From: Syntrophosphaera sp035450685
Lineage (GTDB): Bacteria; Cloacimonadota; Cloacimonadia; Cloacimonadales; Cloacimonadaceae
Direction: 5' to 3'
Assembly (NCBI GenBank): GCA_035450685.1
Contig: DAOTNF010000024.1
Span: forward strand, 1 to 33,814
Length of the DNA: 33,814 bases
The position numbers and the translations under genes are program-made. Of the stretch, positions 1-7,945 are shown in pieces. A model generated the notes under the pieces. That model was given only the letters and a program-made list of their open reading frames with translations. It searched no databases and was not told the origin of the DNA. Numbering within the stretch: position 1 is the stretch's first letter; every line of letters begins with the position of its first letter.

Positions 1-420
1 GCAACTCCGTTGCCTCTGCCGAACAGACTTCGGCAGCCCTTATATTATCCGCGTATATCTGCGTGAACCGCTTGAGCCGAAACCTATCTTGAGTAAAATT
101 GTTTGAAGTCCGAGCCGACTTCAGGACTGGCATAAGCATGAAACCCATCTTGCCGGCTCGAACTCCAAACCAGCCAGCATGGAGTTCATTGAGCCAAGAC
201 TGGCTTCATATTGACACCAGACGCTTTTGGCTCAATGGACTTCATGCGGACAGAGAGCCATATATGAAAACACAAGCGATAGAGTATCACGCTTAAAGAA
301 AGCAAAGTTGAAACTGCAAACGGAAGAATGTCATGCCTAAAGAAAGCAAATTGTGATAACGCAACCGAAAAGAATATCATGCGGCGTCAGCCGCAAATAC
401 CAACAAAGCGAAAAAAGAAC
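1..420. other. Non-coding region rich in inverted repeats
   Basis: I see no convincing gene here. The stretch is dense in short perfect inverted repeats: GCAAC/GTTGC (1-13), CTGCCGAA/TTCGGCAG with a 5-base loop (16-36), CGAGCCG at 111-117 with CGGCTCG at 154-160, CATTGAGCCAA at 187-197 with TTGGCTCAATG at 227-237, and GCGGC/GCCGC (381-394). The TTGAGCC heptamer also occurs at 72-78. A 51-codon frame (138-296) exists but has only a weak ribosome binding site and overlaps the inverted repeats, so I do not call it a gene. The first hairpins could be the tail of an upstream unit cut by the window edge. A structured RNA or a decayed mobile element would also fit. Confidence 0.5.
285..386. repeat. 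Degenerate direct repeat, unit 44-46 bp
   Basis: Two full copies and the start of a third can be aligned by eye. Each copy begins with TATCAYGC or TGTCATGC, continues with TTAAAGAAAGCAAA or CTAAAGAAAGCAAA, and ends with GCAAMC-GAA-AGAA. Copies begin near 285, 329 and 375. The third copy breaks off into a GCGGC/GCCGC hairpin. The units are imperfect and too few for a CRISPR array, and there are no unique spacers. Confidence 0.5.
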
Positions 421-448
421 TTGACCTGTAATTATCAGATGACAAAAT
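421..448 (+). promoter_or_regulatory. Candidate sigma70-type promoter for the leader ORF and beta-helix gene
   Basis: TTGACC (421-426, 5 of 6 consensus) is followed by a 16-bp spacer and CAAAAT (443-448, 4 of 6). Transcription would start near 455, giving a leader of about 135 nt before the beta-helix start at 590 that carries the 29-codon ORF and two hairpins. The position is sensible but the -10 element is only fair. Confidence 0.35.
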
Positions 449-498
449 GCGTTCAGTAGCTTTGCAATAAAAAGATTGTTAGTAACGAGGAGTGCCGT

Positions 499-588
499 AT
501 GCCCTCAAAGAACCGTAAAAACAAGGGGTGTGGTTTTGCACCAGCATCTGGGGCACGGCTTTACGCCCTCCCTGTTTATGGGAGTTGA
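499..588 (+). CDS. 29-residue leader peptide coupled to the beta-helix gene
   Basis: ATG at 499 is preceded by a strong Shine-Dalgarno sequence, GAGGAG at 487-492, six bases away. The frame runs 29 codons to TGA at 586-588, one base before the ATG (590) of the secreted beta-helix protein. The peptide starts MPSKNRKNKGCGFAPASG, with a basic N-terminus, and has no obvious domain or signal peptide. Its last codons overlap the hairpin that contains the Shine-Dalgarno sequence of the next gene. Ribosomes translating it would therefore be expected to open that hairpin, which points to a translational-coupling role rather than a free peptide function. I recognise no family. The strong ribosome binding site and the position of the stop are the main reasons to believe it is translated. 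Confidence 0.55.
   Translation: MPSKNRKNKGCGFAPASGARLYALPVYGS
537..555 (+). promoter_or_regulatory. Leader hairpin 1
   Basis: TGCACCAG and CTGGGGCA form a stem with one A/G mismatch and a three-base loop. It lies inside the 29-codon leader ORF, upstream of the hairpin that holds the Shine-Dalgarno sequence. It may be part of the same regulatory leader. No T tract follows, so it is not an intrinsic terminator. Confidence 0.35.
568..584 (+). promoter_or_regulatory. Hairpin sequestering the Shine-Dalgarno of the beta-helix gene
   Basis: CTCCC (568-572) pairs perfectly with GGGAG (580-584) across a seven-base loop. GGGAG is the evident Shine-Dalgarno sequence for the ATG at 590. The whole hairpin lies within the 3' end of the leader ORF, so a ribosome finishing that ORF would unfold it. 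The five-pair stem is short but GC-rich. The pairing is seen directly; the regulatory role is inferred. Confidence 0.45.
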
Positions 589-589
589 C

Positions 590-2965
590 ATGCAAAGATA
601 TAGATGGATCGTTGCCGGAATTTTGTGCATTATGGCCATCGGGCTGAGTGCCGTAACCAGAATAGTCGATATCTCTGGATCGGGGCAATATACCAGCATT
701 CAAACGGCTGTCACTGCTTCATCGCCCGGTGATACTGTTTTAGTATATCCTGGGACATATACTGAGAATATTAGAATCAGAGACAACACAATTAGTTTAT
801 TCAGTTTGGAAGCTATAACTTCAGATTCTTCCTTTATTGCCAATACAGTCATTGACGGAGGCTTGATATCGTCTGGATTATGGGTGTCTGAGAATATCCA
901 AAACATAAAAATCCGGGGGTTTACTATAATAAATTGCAGAGTAGGCATATTTCTTGACAGATATTCAACTTCTGAGATTAGCAATTGTGTTGTTACGGGT
1001 AATAAAGCTGCAAGCGGATCAGGATTTACTGTATATAAATGCACAACTGTCCTGAGTGGGGTTCGGATATTTGACAATTATGCGTATATAAAGGCAGGTG
1101 GTATATACATCAATGGCTACATGGGGTCAGTAAACGTTACCTTTGATCCGGTTAACCGCTGTTCCATATACAACAACACAGCCGGGGCAGGACAGGATAT
1201 AGTTGCCCACTCGATCAACAACGACCTGAGCATTCCCCTCGAGATGTTCACGGTAGCCAATCCCAGCAGCTACTACGCAACGGCTTTAAGGGCTTCCGGC
1301 AATGAATTTGAACTACTGATAGACGCCCAGGCGTTCCATCACCAGGAGATTAACCACGATCTCTACGTGTCTCCGGAGGGAGACGACGCCAATGACGGAT
1401 TGAGTCCCGCGACAGCCCTCAAGACGATCAGAACGGCGGTTTACAGGGTTGCCTCTGACAGTTCGAACCCTAAGACGGTGCATATTCTACCGGGGACTTA
1501 TTCCAGAACTACCAACCAGCAGGTGTTTCCAATTCCCCTGAAAAGCTGGGTAAGGGTCAGGGGAGCGGGGATTGAAGATACTCAGGTAGTGGGTGAGATG
1601 GACCCATTTTTTGCCAATGTGCAATACAATCCTTTAAATGTATTCACAAGCTTTTATCAGAGCAATGCCAGCCTGGAGGACCTGTCCATCACTTCCACCG
1701 GATCGGACAACAGTTGTGCTATCTGGGGCTTTGAGGAAGAAGCGCTGCACCTGAAAAACCTCAGGATGCATGAACTGAGTCCGGATTTGTATGCAGTGAT
1801 AGATATTTCACGGGCTTCAAATGTATTTTGGGATGGTATTACGATCGAGGATATAACAACCGACCAAATGGGAATGTTATATACTGATGGCTACATCACC
1901 GGAACAATCCGGAACTCAGTTTTCAGAAACGCAGCATCAACATATACCAGTAATCAAGTGTGGGCAAAGCCTTTAATATGGACATCGGCAGGACAGAGTT
2001 TTACAGTAGAGAATTCAATATTTACTAATCTATCAATGGCGGATGATGATGCTCAGGCTATTTGTTTTGGTGGAGTTTTAAATCCCCAATCACAACAGTA
2101 TTATACGTTCCGGAACTGTTTGTTTTCGAATATAAACTGCAACGAAAGAGGTGTGTTAATAGTTGGACACACATATCCGGAGATGAACATCACCAATTGC
2201 ACCTTTTCCGGGCATACCGGTAACGGCGAAGCTCTGATGGTAAATGGGAATGTAACAATCTCCAACTGCATATTTTATAACAACAGGTCCAAGGAAATCG
2301 CCATCAATCCCATGGATGGGACAGGTATCCCCACTACATTGACCCTCGAAAACAACCTGATCAGGAATGGTTATAGCGATATTTGGCCATGGATTGGTTG
2401 TACAATTAACTACTCTGATACCAATATCACTGGCAACCCCCTCTTTCTGGGTGGTGATGATACCAACGATCCGCTCTATTACAGCCTTTCCGCCGCCTCA
2501 CCCTGCATCAACTGCGGGACTCCGGATACTGAAGGCCTTGGCCTGCTTCCTTACGATCTGGCAGGCAACTGGCGCATCTGGGATGGCAGGATAGACATGG
2601 GCTGTTATGAGTACGGCTCGGAGCCATGGGTGGACAGTGACGATCCGGTTGTTCCGGAACTTCCTGCCCCGAAGCTTGCCGCCTATCCCAATCCCTTTAC
2701 GGTTTTCACCAATCTCAAGGTTATTCTGCCTTCCAATCGATGCAATGGCAAAGCAAGGGTAACAAACGCAAGCATAGACATCTACAACATCAAGGGGCAA
2801 AAAGTAAAGAGCATAGCACTTGATCCCGGCAAGGCGGGTGAGCAGTTCAGCTATTGGGATGGCAGGGATGAAGCTGGCAGGCAGTGTTCCAGTGGTGTTT
2901 ACATTCTCAACCTGAAGGTCAATGGCATAGGGGCGTTGAGTAAAAAGGTTACGTTTATCAGGTAG
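590..2965 (+). CDS. Secreted right-handed beta-helix protein with C-terminal sorting domain
   Basis: 791 residues. I start at the ATG at 590 because the signal peptide (MQRYRWIVAGILCIMAIGLSA) begins there and GGGAG lies five bases upstream; the longer frame opening with TTG at 476 lacks a ribosome binding site. After the signal come parallel beta-helix rungs (about 22-240). A DUF1565-like segment begins near 257 (YVSPEGDDANDGLSPATALK), followed by more helix rungs full of N-C-x-F-S/T turns up to about 640. The last roughly 100 residues (from about 694) have the AYPNPF opening, IYNIKGQKV core and GVYILNLKVNG end of a FlgD-like or type IX-style sorting domain. It is probably exported and anchored at the surface as an adhesin or carbohydrate-binding protein; no catalytic residues can be assigned. 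Base composition alternates between AT-rich and GC-rich blocks inside the gene. Confidence 0.85.
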   Translation: MQRYRWIVAGILCIMAIGLSAVTRIVDISGSGQYTSIQTAVTASSPGDTVLVYPGTYTENIRIRDNTISLFSLEAITSDSSFIANTVIDGGLISSGLWVSENIQNIKIRGFTIINCRVGIFLDRYSTSEISNCVVTGNKAASGSGFTVYKCTTVLSGVRIFDNYAYIKAGGIYINGYMGSVNVTFDPVNRCSIYNNTAGAGQDIVAHSINNDLSIPLEMFTVANPSSYYATALRASGNEFELLIDAQAFHHQEINHDLYVSPEGDDANDGLSPATALKTIRTAVYRVASDSSNPKTVHILPGTYSRTTNQQVFPIPLKSWVRVRGAGIEDTQVVGEMDPFFANVQYNPLNVFTSFYQSNASLEDLSITSTGSDNSCAIWGFEEEALHLKNLRMHELSPDLYAVIDISRASNVFWDGITIEDITTDQMGMLYTDGYITGTIRNSVFRNAASTYTSNQVWAKPLIWTSAGQSFTVENSIFTNLSMADDDAQAICFGGVLNPQSQQYYTFRNCLFSNINCNERGVLIVGHTYPEMNITNCTFSGHTGNGEALMVNGNVTISNCIFYNNRSKEIAINPMDGTGIPTTLTLENNLIRNGYSDIWPWIGCTINYSDTNITGNPLFLGGDDTNDPLYYSLSAASPCINCGTPDTEGLGLLPYDLAGNWRIWDGRIDMGCYEYGSEPWVDSDDPVVPELPAPKLAAYPNPFTVFTNLKVILPSNRCNGKARVTNASIDIYNIKGQKVKSIALDPGKAGEQFSYWDGRDEAGRQCSSGVYILNLKVNGIGALSKKVTFIR

Positions 2966-2991
2966 TCAAAGAATGCGTGTTTTACAATTGC

Positions 2992-3747
2992 TCAAAACCG
3001 CGGAAATTGCAGCGAGCCATTGAAAAGCCACTGGGGCAGCTTGTCGTAATTGAGGTCAAAGTGTTCCAGCAGATGGGAATCCGAACCCAGGGTGAACAGG
3101 GAGCCGCCGCAGTCCATATATAGCTCGATCTGCCATTTATCCGGCAAGATCCTCGCGTAGGGTTTGCGCAGAGAGGAGAAATTGATTTCCAGGGCGATGC
3201 CGCGCTCCACCATGCTTTGAAAGATATCCTTGAGGATGTCCCGGCAGAAGCTCTCATCCGGCATATCCTTATAGTAGCGTTTATAGACGCCCAGATGGGC
3301 GATGACATCGATCTTGCAATGTTGCACCAAGTCCAGGTTAAGGCGATAGTAAGAGGCTATTTCGGAAGGGGTAAGGGGTGCTTTCAGAGGCACGGCGACA
3401 TTGGTGAAGTCGTTCAAAAAATGGACTGCGCCCATCACCAAATCCAGGTCAAGTTGCTCCAAAAGGCAGTCGGCAAAGGGGCGGACCTTGTTGTAGTCGC
3501 CCACTTCTATCCCGCACAGGAGCCTTAGGGGTGTATCTGCAAGGCGTTCTTTCAAAGCTTGCATGCCCTGGCAATACTTTTTGAAGGCGGGAAGCCCATA
3601 AACCAGCAATTCATTGGGCAGGAGGTCAAGATGTTCGGTGATGGCGATCAAGTCATAGTTCAGGGTCAGGGCTTTATCCACCAGTTCCTTGGCCTTCATC
3701 CGGCTGTCGTAGCTGTATTCGGTGTGCAGATGGTAGTCGGCTTTCAT
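2992..3747 (-). CDS. PHP-domain phosphoesterase, histidinol-phosphatase (HisJ)-like
   Basis: 251 residues. ATG at 3747 is chosen because GGAG lies upstream and the metal-binding motif opens immediately after it; a 37-residue upstream extension would run into the preceding gene. Visible metal-ligand candidates are H6 and H8 (DYHLHTEYSYD), E38-H39 (ITEHLD), E81 (GIEVGD), H109, H151 (AHLG) and D223/H225 (GSDSH), the full PHP set. The closest well-known family is histidinol-phosphate phosphatase of the HisJ type, but no other histidine genes are nearby, so another phosphate monoester could be the substrate. It is the last gene of the minus-strand block, 14 bp after the activator-like ATPase. It converges on the beta-helix gene with only 26 bp between them and no visible terminator hairpin. 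Confidence 0.85.
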   Translation of the reverse strand: MKADYHLHTEYSYDSRMKAKELVDKALTLNYDLIAITEHLDLLPNELLVYGLPAFKKYCQGMQALKERLADTPLRLLCGIEVGDYNKVRPFADCLLEQLDLDLVMGAVHFLNDFTNVAVPLKAPLTPSEIASYYRLNLDLVQHCKIDVIAHLGVYKRYYKDMPDESFCRDILKDIFQSMVERGIALEINFSSLRKPYARILPDKWQIELYMDCGGSLFTLGSDSHLLEHFDLNYDKLPQWLFNGSLQFPRF

Positions 3748-3761
3748 TAAAACTCCAAGTA

Positions 3762-4529
3762 TCAGGATTCGGCGGCAATCAGCGCAGCGCCCAAGGCTCC
3801 GGTGATTTCCGGTTGCAGGCTCACATGGACTTCCTGCTGCAGTTGCTCGCTCAGACACAGGGCCAGATCGGCATTCATGGCCACGCCTCCGGTAAAATAG
3901 ACGGGGGGGCGCATTTCCAGGGCGCCGATCTGGGCACGGATGCGCTTGGCGATTGATACGTGCACGGCGCGGGCTATATTGGCAGGCTTTTCTCCCCGGG
4001 AGATGAGGCCGATTATTTCAGACTCCGCGAACACCACACAGGTGGAGGAGATGGAGAGAACCGCATCCGCTTCCCACGCCAGATCTGACAGCCTGTCAAT
4101 CCCGCAATCGAGGTGCAGGGCTGTGAGTTCCAGGAATCTGCCCGTGCCCGCCGCGCATTTGTCGTTCATGGCAAAATCCTCTACTTTTCCGGATTCCCTG
4201 AGGGTGATGATTTTGGAATCCTGTCCGCCTATATCGATCACAGAACGGCAATCAGGATGGAAGTAACCCACTCCGGCGGCATGGCAGGAAATCTCCGACA
4301 GAATCCTGCAAGGCTGGTCGAAGAGCTTTCTCCCGTAACCGGTGCATCCTATGCGATCAGGCATTCCGATGCCGCATTCCTGACGGGCTTTGTCGATCAG
4401 GGCTTGAACGGTTAGCATGGGGGAGACGTCAGTGCCCTGCCAGCCGGAGAAGAGTAGGGCGCGGGTAACGCTGTCCAAAACAACCAGCTTGGTGTTGCGA
4501 GAGCCGATGTCGATTCCAAACGCTATCAT
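3762..4529 (-). CDS. CoA-dehydratase activator-like ATPase (BadF/BadG/BcrA/HgdC family)
   Basis: 255 residues, the usual length for 2-hydroxyacyl-CoA dehydratase activators (archerases). These homodimers use ATP to drive an electron from a [4Fe-4S] cluster into the partner dehydratase. The ASKHA fold shows DIGSRNTKLVVLD (7-19), IDIGGQDSK (98-106) and TGGVAMN (213-219). C125 in NDKCAAGTGRF and C164 in SSTCVVFAESE have the same 39-residue spacing as the cluster ligands of the glutaconate-pathway activator HgdC. The start ATG overlaps the TGA of the upstream M16 peptidase gene (ATGA) and has no separate Shine-Dalgarno sequence, so translation is probably coupled. No dehydratase A/B subunits lie in the window, so its partner is unknown. 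Confidence 0.88.
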   Translation of the reverse strand: MIAFGIDIGSRNTKLVVLDSVTRALLFSGWQGTDVSPMLTVQALIDKARQECGIGMPDRIGCTGYGRKLFDQPCRILSEISCHAAGVGYFHPDCRSVIDIGGQDSKIITLRESGKVEDFAMNDKCAAGTGRFLELTALHLDCGIDRLSDLAWEADAVLSISSTCVVFAESEIIGLISRGEKPANIARAVHVSIAKRIRAQIGALEMRPPVYFTGGVAMNADLALCLSEQLQQEVHVSLQPEITGALGAALIAAES

Positions 4530-7132
4530 AGGAGAATATGGGTGTATTGGTTGTCTTCGCTGAGCCAAAGCGCGGCAAGCTCTTTGACGGTTTCCATCCG
4601 CACGGCGTGGATGCGCTGTTCCCGATCCAGAAAGAACTCAGGTTCATAGCCTAACACATCAAGGTTGGAAATCATGGCAGCCTGGACCGAGACATTCTCC
4701 ATTTCGATGCGATGCATCCCGCAGAGGTAGTTTTTGGCAAGCTGAAGCTCGCATTCACTCACACCTTCGTTTGCCACCTGGTCAAGGATCTCACGCAGCA
4801 AGCCCAGGCAAGCGCGGTAGTCGTGTGGATCACAATAGGCGTAGGCGTTCCAGAAGCCAAGTTCGTTTACGGAGCTAAAGTCGAATCCGGTCTGATAGGC
4901 CAGGCCGTGTTTCTCGCGCAGGATATTAAAGAAGCGTGAATCCATATCTCCACCCATGATCTGGGCCAATACATGGAAGGCGGTGGTGTGCAGCCTGTTT
5001 GAGGCAGGCGGGGCAAAGCCACCCAGATTTATGATCGCCTGCCCCATCCCGGTGCGCTGGATGGCGAGTCGTTTGGCCGAGGAAGGCTGGAGGGCAGGCG
5101 GTGTTTCAAGTTCATGGTTTCCCATGGGATACGCTGAAAAATAATGGTCGATAAGCGCCCAGACCTTGTCCGGATCGACATTGCCCACCAGTCCAATACT
5201 ACTGCGGGAAGAGCAGTATTTTTCCGCATGCCAGCCACTGATGGCGGTTTTGCCTATCCTGCGGATATCGGATGGTTCTCCAGTGCATTTGTCATAGGGG
5301 CTTCTATCCCCAAACAACATCTTGAACCAAGCCTGATACGCTTTACTGGAGGGGTTTTGCTTTTCGCGGCGCAGAATATCCAAGGCAGACATCTTGCAAA
5401 CCCTTATGTAATCGGAATCAAATGCTGGCTCACAGATTATCTCTGCCAACACCGAGACAGCAGTCTCCAGATCCCGGGGAAAGCACTTGCCTCTGAAGAT
5501 GGTGCTGTCCAAGGGATTCTCGGTTCGCACATTGAATCCGATATCGCGGGACAGATCAATGAGCTGGTTGAAGCTGTGCTTTTGCGTGGCATGGAGCATG
5601 GCGGTTGAGCAGAAGAAATTGAGCCCCCGCTGCGCAGGGCTTTCCGAAAGCTGGGAAAAATTTGTAGAAAGGGCATAGCCGCAAACAGTTAGATCAGGAA
5701 GGTAGTGATAGATGAAACTGAGCCCATTGGACAACCTGGCGCTGAAGTATCCCGGTCTTAACTCTGTCAAAGGCTGGCTGGAAAGCTGTGATACCGGGCT
5801 GTGGGGGATGCCTTGAGGAGCTTCCCAAACCATAACTTGGTTTTCTTGTTGCAAGGAAGGGCTGAGAAATTCGGAAATATTAATCAGGTGAGGCTTGGGA
5901 CCTTGATGAAAAACAATCAGGCGGGAAGGATGCCAATAGCCGTGTACGGCTGCCAGAATCTCGGCCCGGGTTATCGCCATGACGCGCTGGTCGTAATCGT
6001 AGATCGTTTCATAGCTGCCCATCAGTTCATCGTTACCGATCATACTGGCAATGTTTTCCACACCTTGAAATCCATAGCGCCAACCGTTGATAATATCGCG
6101 CTTGGCCAGGTAGATCTCCTTGTCGTCCAGTTCATCCCGCAGGATGGATTGGTATTCCTGGGCGAAGATCTCGGAGATTCTGAGTATGTGTTTGGAATTG
6201 ACGCTGGAAATGACCACCGGAGCGTATCCGCTCAGGCTGCCGGAGATCGATTCCACCTTGACCGAGGAGGCTATTTTCTCTTTCTCCACAAGCCTCTTGT
6301 AGAGCCTGGAATAGTTGCCATACGCCAGGCAGCGTAACGCGATCTGTAAAGCGTCGCATTGGGGATGAGAGCTGCAAAGTTCCGGCAAAGAAAAGGCCAA
6401 TAACTCCATACGGTTCTTGCGGCAAAAAGAAGGGGCAGGGACAGGTTCAGGTTCCCGGAAGCGGCTGTAATCTGGTTTGGAAAGGGCCTGGGAACTGATC
6501 CATTGTGACCAGTATGCCTGCACCTTTTCCATCGTTTGCGCTGTGTCCAGATCACCAGCCAACACCAGAAATGAGTTTTGCGGGGTATAGTGGCGGGCAT
6601 GGAAAGCTTTCAACTTTTTCTGCGTGGCAGCTTTCACCGAAGCCAGAGAGCCAAGCACAGGACGGGATTGCGGGTTGTCGATAAAACAGCTGCCCTGGAT
6701 GTATTCAAAGAAGTCGAGTTCCGGATCGCTTTTGGTCTGACGGATTTCTTCGCAGATGATATCCTTCTCCAAGGCAACGTCTTCTGGGGTGAAGGTGGGG
6801 GAGAAGGCCAACTCTGCCAGGACACGCAGTCCCTGATCCAGATACTCTGCTGGCAGGATGATATAGATGCAGGTACTGTCGAAATCGGTGTAAGCGTTGA
6901 TGGAACCGCCCAGTTCGTTGATGGTTCTGGAAATCTCGTTGTAGCCATAGTTGTGGGTGGATTTGAAGACCAGATGTTCGATGAAGTGGGAGTATCCCTT
7001 TTCGCCTTTCCGCTCCCAGATACTGCCTATTCTGATGTAAAGCTGGAGACAGAGCAAAGGATTGGAATGATCCTCGTGGACAATCACTTTCAGACCGTTT
7101 TCCAGGGTTTTTGCTTGGGCGCGTGAGTGCAT
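4526..7132 (-). CDS. M16 (insulinase/pitrilysin) family zinc peptidase
   Basis: 868 residues, a double-length M16 protein. The N-terminal half carries the inverted zinc motif HxxEH (H49, E52, H53 in SHFIEHLVF) and the downstream glutamate-rich helix EKDIICEEIRQ that supplies the third ligand. The second half (from about residue 450, opening LSNGLSFIYHYLPD) repeats the fold but has no HxxEH; the matching position reads LNFFCSTAML, so it is the usual inactive partner half. No signal peptide is visible, suggesting a cytoplasmic enzyme that degrades peptides. It sits 24 bp downstream of folE2 and overlaps the activator-like ATPase gene by four bases. The ribosome binding site before ATG 7132 is weak. 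Confidence 0.92.
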   Translation of the reverse strand: MHSRAQAKTLENGLKVIVHEDHSNPLLCLQLYIRIGSIWERKGEKGYSHFIEHLVFKSTHNYGYNEISRTINELGGSINAYTDFDSTCIYIILPAEYLDQGLRVLAELAFSPTFTPEDVALEKDIICEEIRQTKSDPELDFFEYIQGSCFIDNPQSRPVLGSLASVKAATQKKLKAFHARHYTPQNSFLVLAGDLDTAQTMEKVQAYWSQWISSQALSKPDYSRFREPEPVPAPSFCRKNRMELLAFSLPELCSSHPQCDALQIALRCLAYGNYSRLYKRLVEKEKIASSVKVESISGSLSGYAPVVISSVNSKHILRISEIFAQEYQSILRDELDDKEIYLAKRDIINGWRYGFQGVENIASMIGNDELMGSYETIYDYDQRVMAITRAEILAAVHGYWHPSRLIVFHQGPKPHLINISEFLSPSLQQENQVMVWEAPQGIPHSPVSQLSSQPLTELRPGYFSARLSNGLSFIYHYLPDLTVCGYALSTNFSQLSESPAQRGLNFFCSTAMLHATQKHSFNQLIDLSRDIGFNVRTENPLDSTIFRGKCFPRDLETAVSVLAEIICEPAFDSDYIRVCKMSALDILRREKQNPSSKAYQAWFKMLFGDRSPYDKCTGEPSDIRRIGKTAISGWHAEKYCSSRSSIGLVGNVDPDKVWALIDHYFSAYPMGNHELETPPALQPSSAKRLAIQRTGMGQAIINLGGFAPPASNRLHTTAFHVLAQIMGGDMDSRFFNILREKHGLAYQTGFDFSSVNELGFWNAYAYCDPHDYRACLGLLREILDQVANEGVSECELQLAKNYLCGMHRIEMENVSVQAAMISNLDVLGYEPEFFLDREQRIHAVRMETVKELAALWLSEDNQYTHILL

Positions 7133-7156
7133 CTTTATCAGGGGGATGGATATACT

Positions 7157-7945
7157 TTAAAATTCCGGGTGCGGGCCATGATAGACCATGGCGTATGCAT
7201 TGTGGTTGTGGATGGACTCGAAGCTGTTTGATTCGACATAGAATTCCGCAACTCTGGTGTCTGCCTCCAAGGTCTGAGTGATGTCACGAACTATATCTTC
7301 AACAAATTTGGGATTGGCATAAGCCATTTCGGTCACATACTTTTCGTCACTTCTTTTCAGCAGTGGATATATGGGGCAACTGCCTGCGGCTTCGGCAATT
7401 GCGATTAGCTCTTCAAGCCAGATGAAGCCAGTGTATCTGACCCTGATGGTAACCAGTGAGCGCTGATTGTGGGCGCCCTGGCTGGAAATCTCCTTGGAGC
7501 AGGGGCAAAGAGTGGTGACGGGAACGGTGACACCGATCCAGAAACGGAATTCATCCTTCAGGCTCGCGCTAAAGAAGCACTGATAATCCATGAGAGATGC
7601 TATCTTGGAGACAGGCGCCAGCTTCTTCATAAAGTAGGTAAACCGCATGTCCACATAGGCAGCTTTCGCTTTCTGGCAGACTTTAAGCTCAGCCAGAAAC
7701 TTTTCCAGCTGAGATACAATGTTCTCATGGTGAAAGCGGTTCAAAACCTCCAGGAACCGGGACATGTGCGCCCCGCGCTTGCGATGATCCAACTCCACAT
7801 AGATGTCGAGCTCAGCGATCGTGTTCTGTACTCCGTTGGCGCGGTCATCCACAATGACAGGATAACGGACACCCTTCACTCCCACCTTGTCGATAATCAC
7901 CGCTCTGCCATCGTCTTGAGATTGGATGTCGGGAAGGTCAGTCAT
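7157..7945 (-). CDS. folE2: GTP cyclohydrolase FolE2 (type IB)
   Basis: 262 residues from the ATG at 7945, which overlaps the apbE stop as ATGA; an in-frame ATG 12 bases further upstream is also possible. The enzyme converts GTP to 7,8-dihydroneopterin triphosphate, the first step of folate (and queuosine) synthesis. Signatures seen are TTLCPCSKEIS, whose first cysteine (C147) is the expected active-site metal ligand, the DHRKRGAHMSRF segment, and SCPIYPLLKRSDEKYVTE near residue 190. FolE2 replaces FolE in many bacteria and can use metals other than zinc. No zinc-responsive operator is visible, and the position deep inside an operon suggests constitutive expression. No other folate genes are in the window. 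Confidence 0.95.
   Translation of the reverse strand: MTDLPDIQSQDDGRAVIIDKVGVKGVRYPVIVDDRANGVQNTIAELDIYVELDHRKRGAHMSRFLEVLNRFHHENIVSQLEKFLAELKVCQKAKAAYVDMRFTYFMKKLAPVSKIASLMDYQCFFSASLKDEFRFWIGVTVPVTTLCPCSKEISSQGAHNQRSLVTIRVRYTGFIWLEELIAIAEAAGSCPIYPLLKRSDEKYVTEMAYANPKFVEDIVRDITQTLEADTRVAEFYVESNSFESIHNHNAYAMVYHGPHPEF

Noticed and set aside
138..296. 51-codon plus-strand frame in the first intergenic region
   Set aside because: The ribosome binding site is weak, no protein family is recognised, and the frame lies on top of several inverted repeats. A structured non-coding explanation fits better.
285..386. Possible CRISPR array
   Set aside because: Only two degenerate copies and part of a third, with no unique spacers between identical repeats and no cas genes.
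5144..5608. 154-codon plus-strand frame
   Set aside because: It lies fully inside the M16 peptidase gene on the other strand, whose motifs and length are clear. It is a shadow frame.
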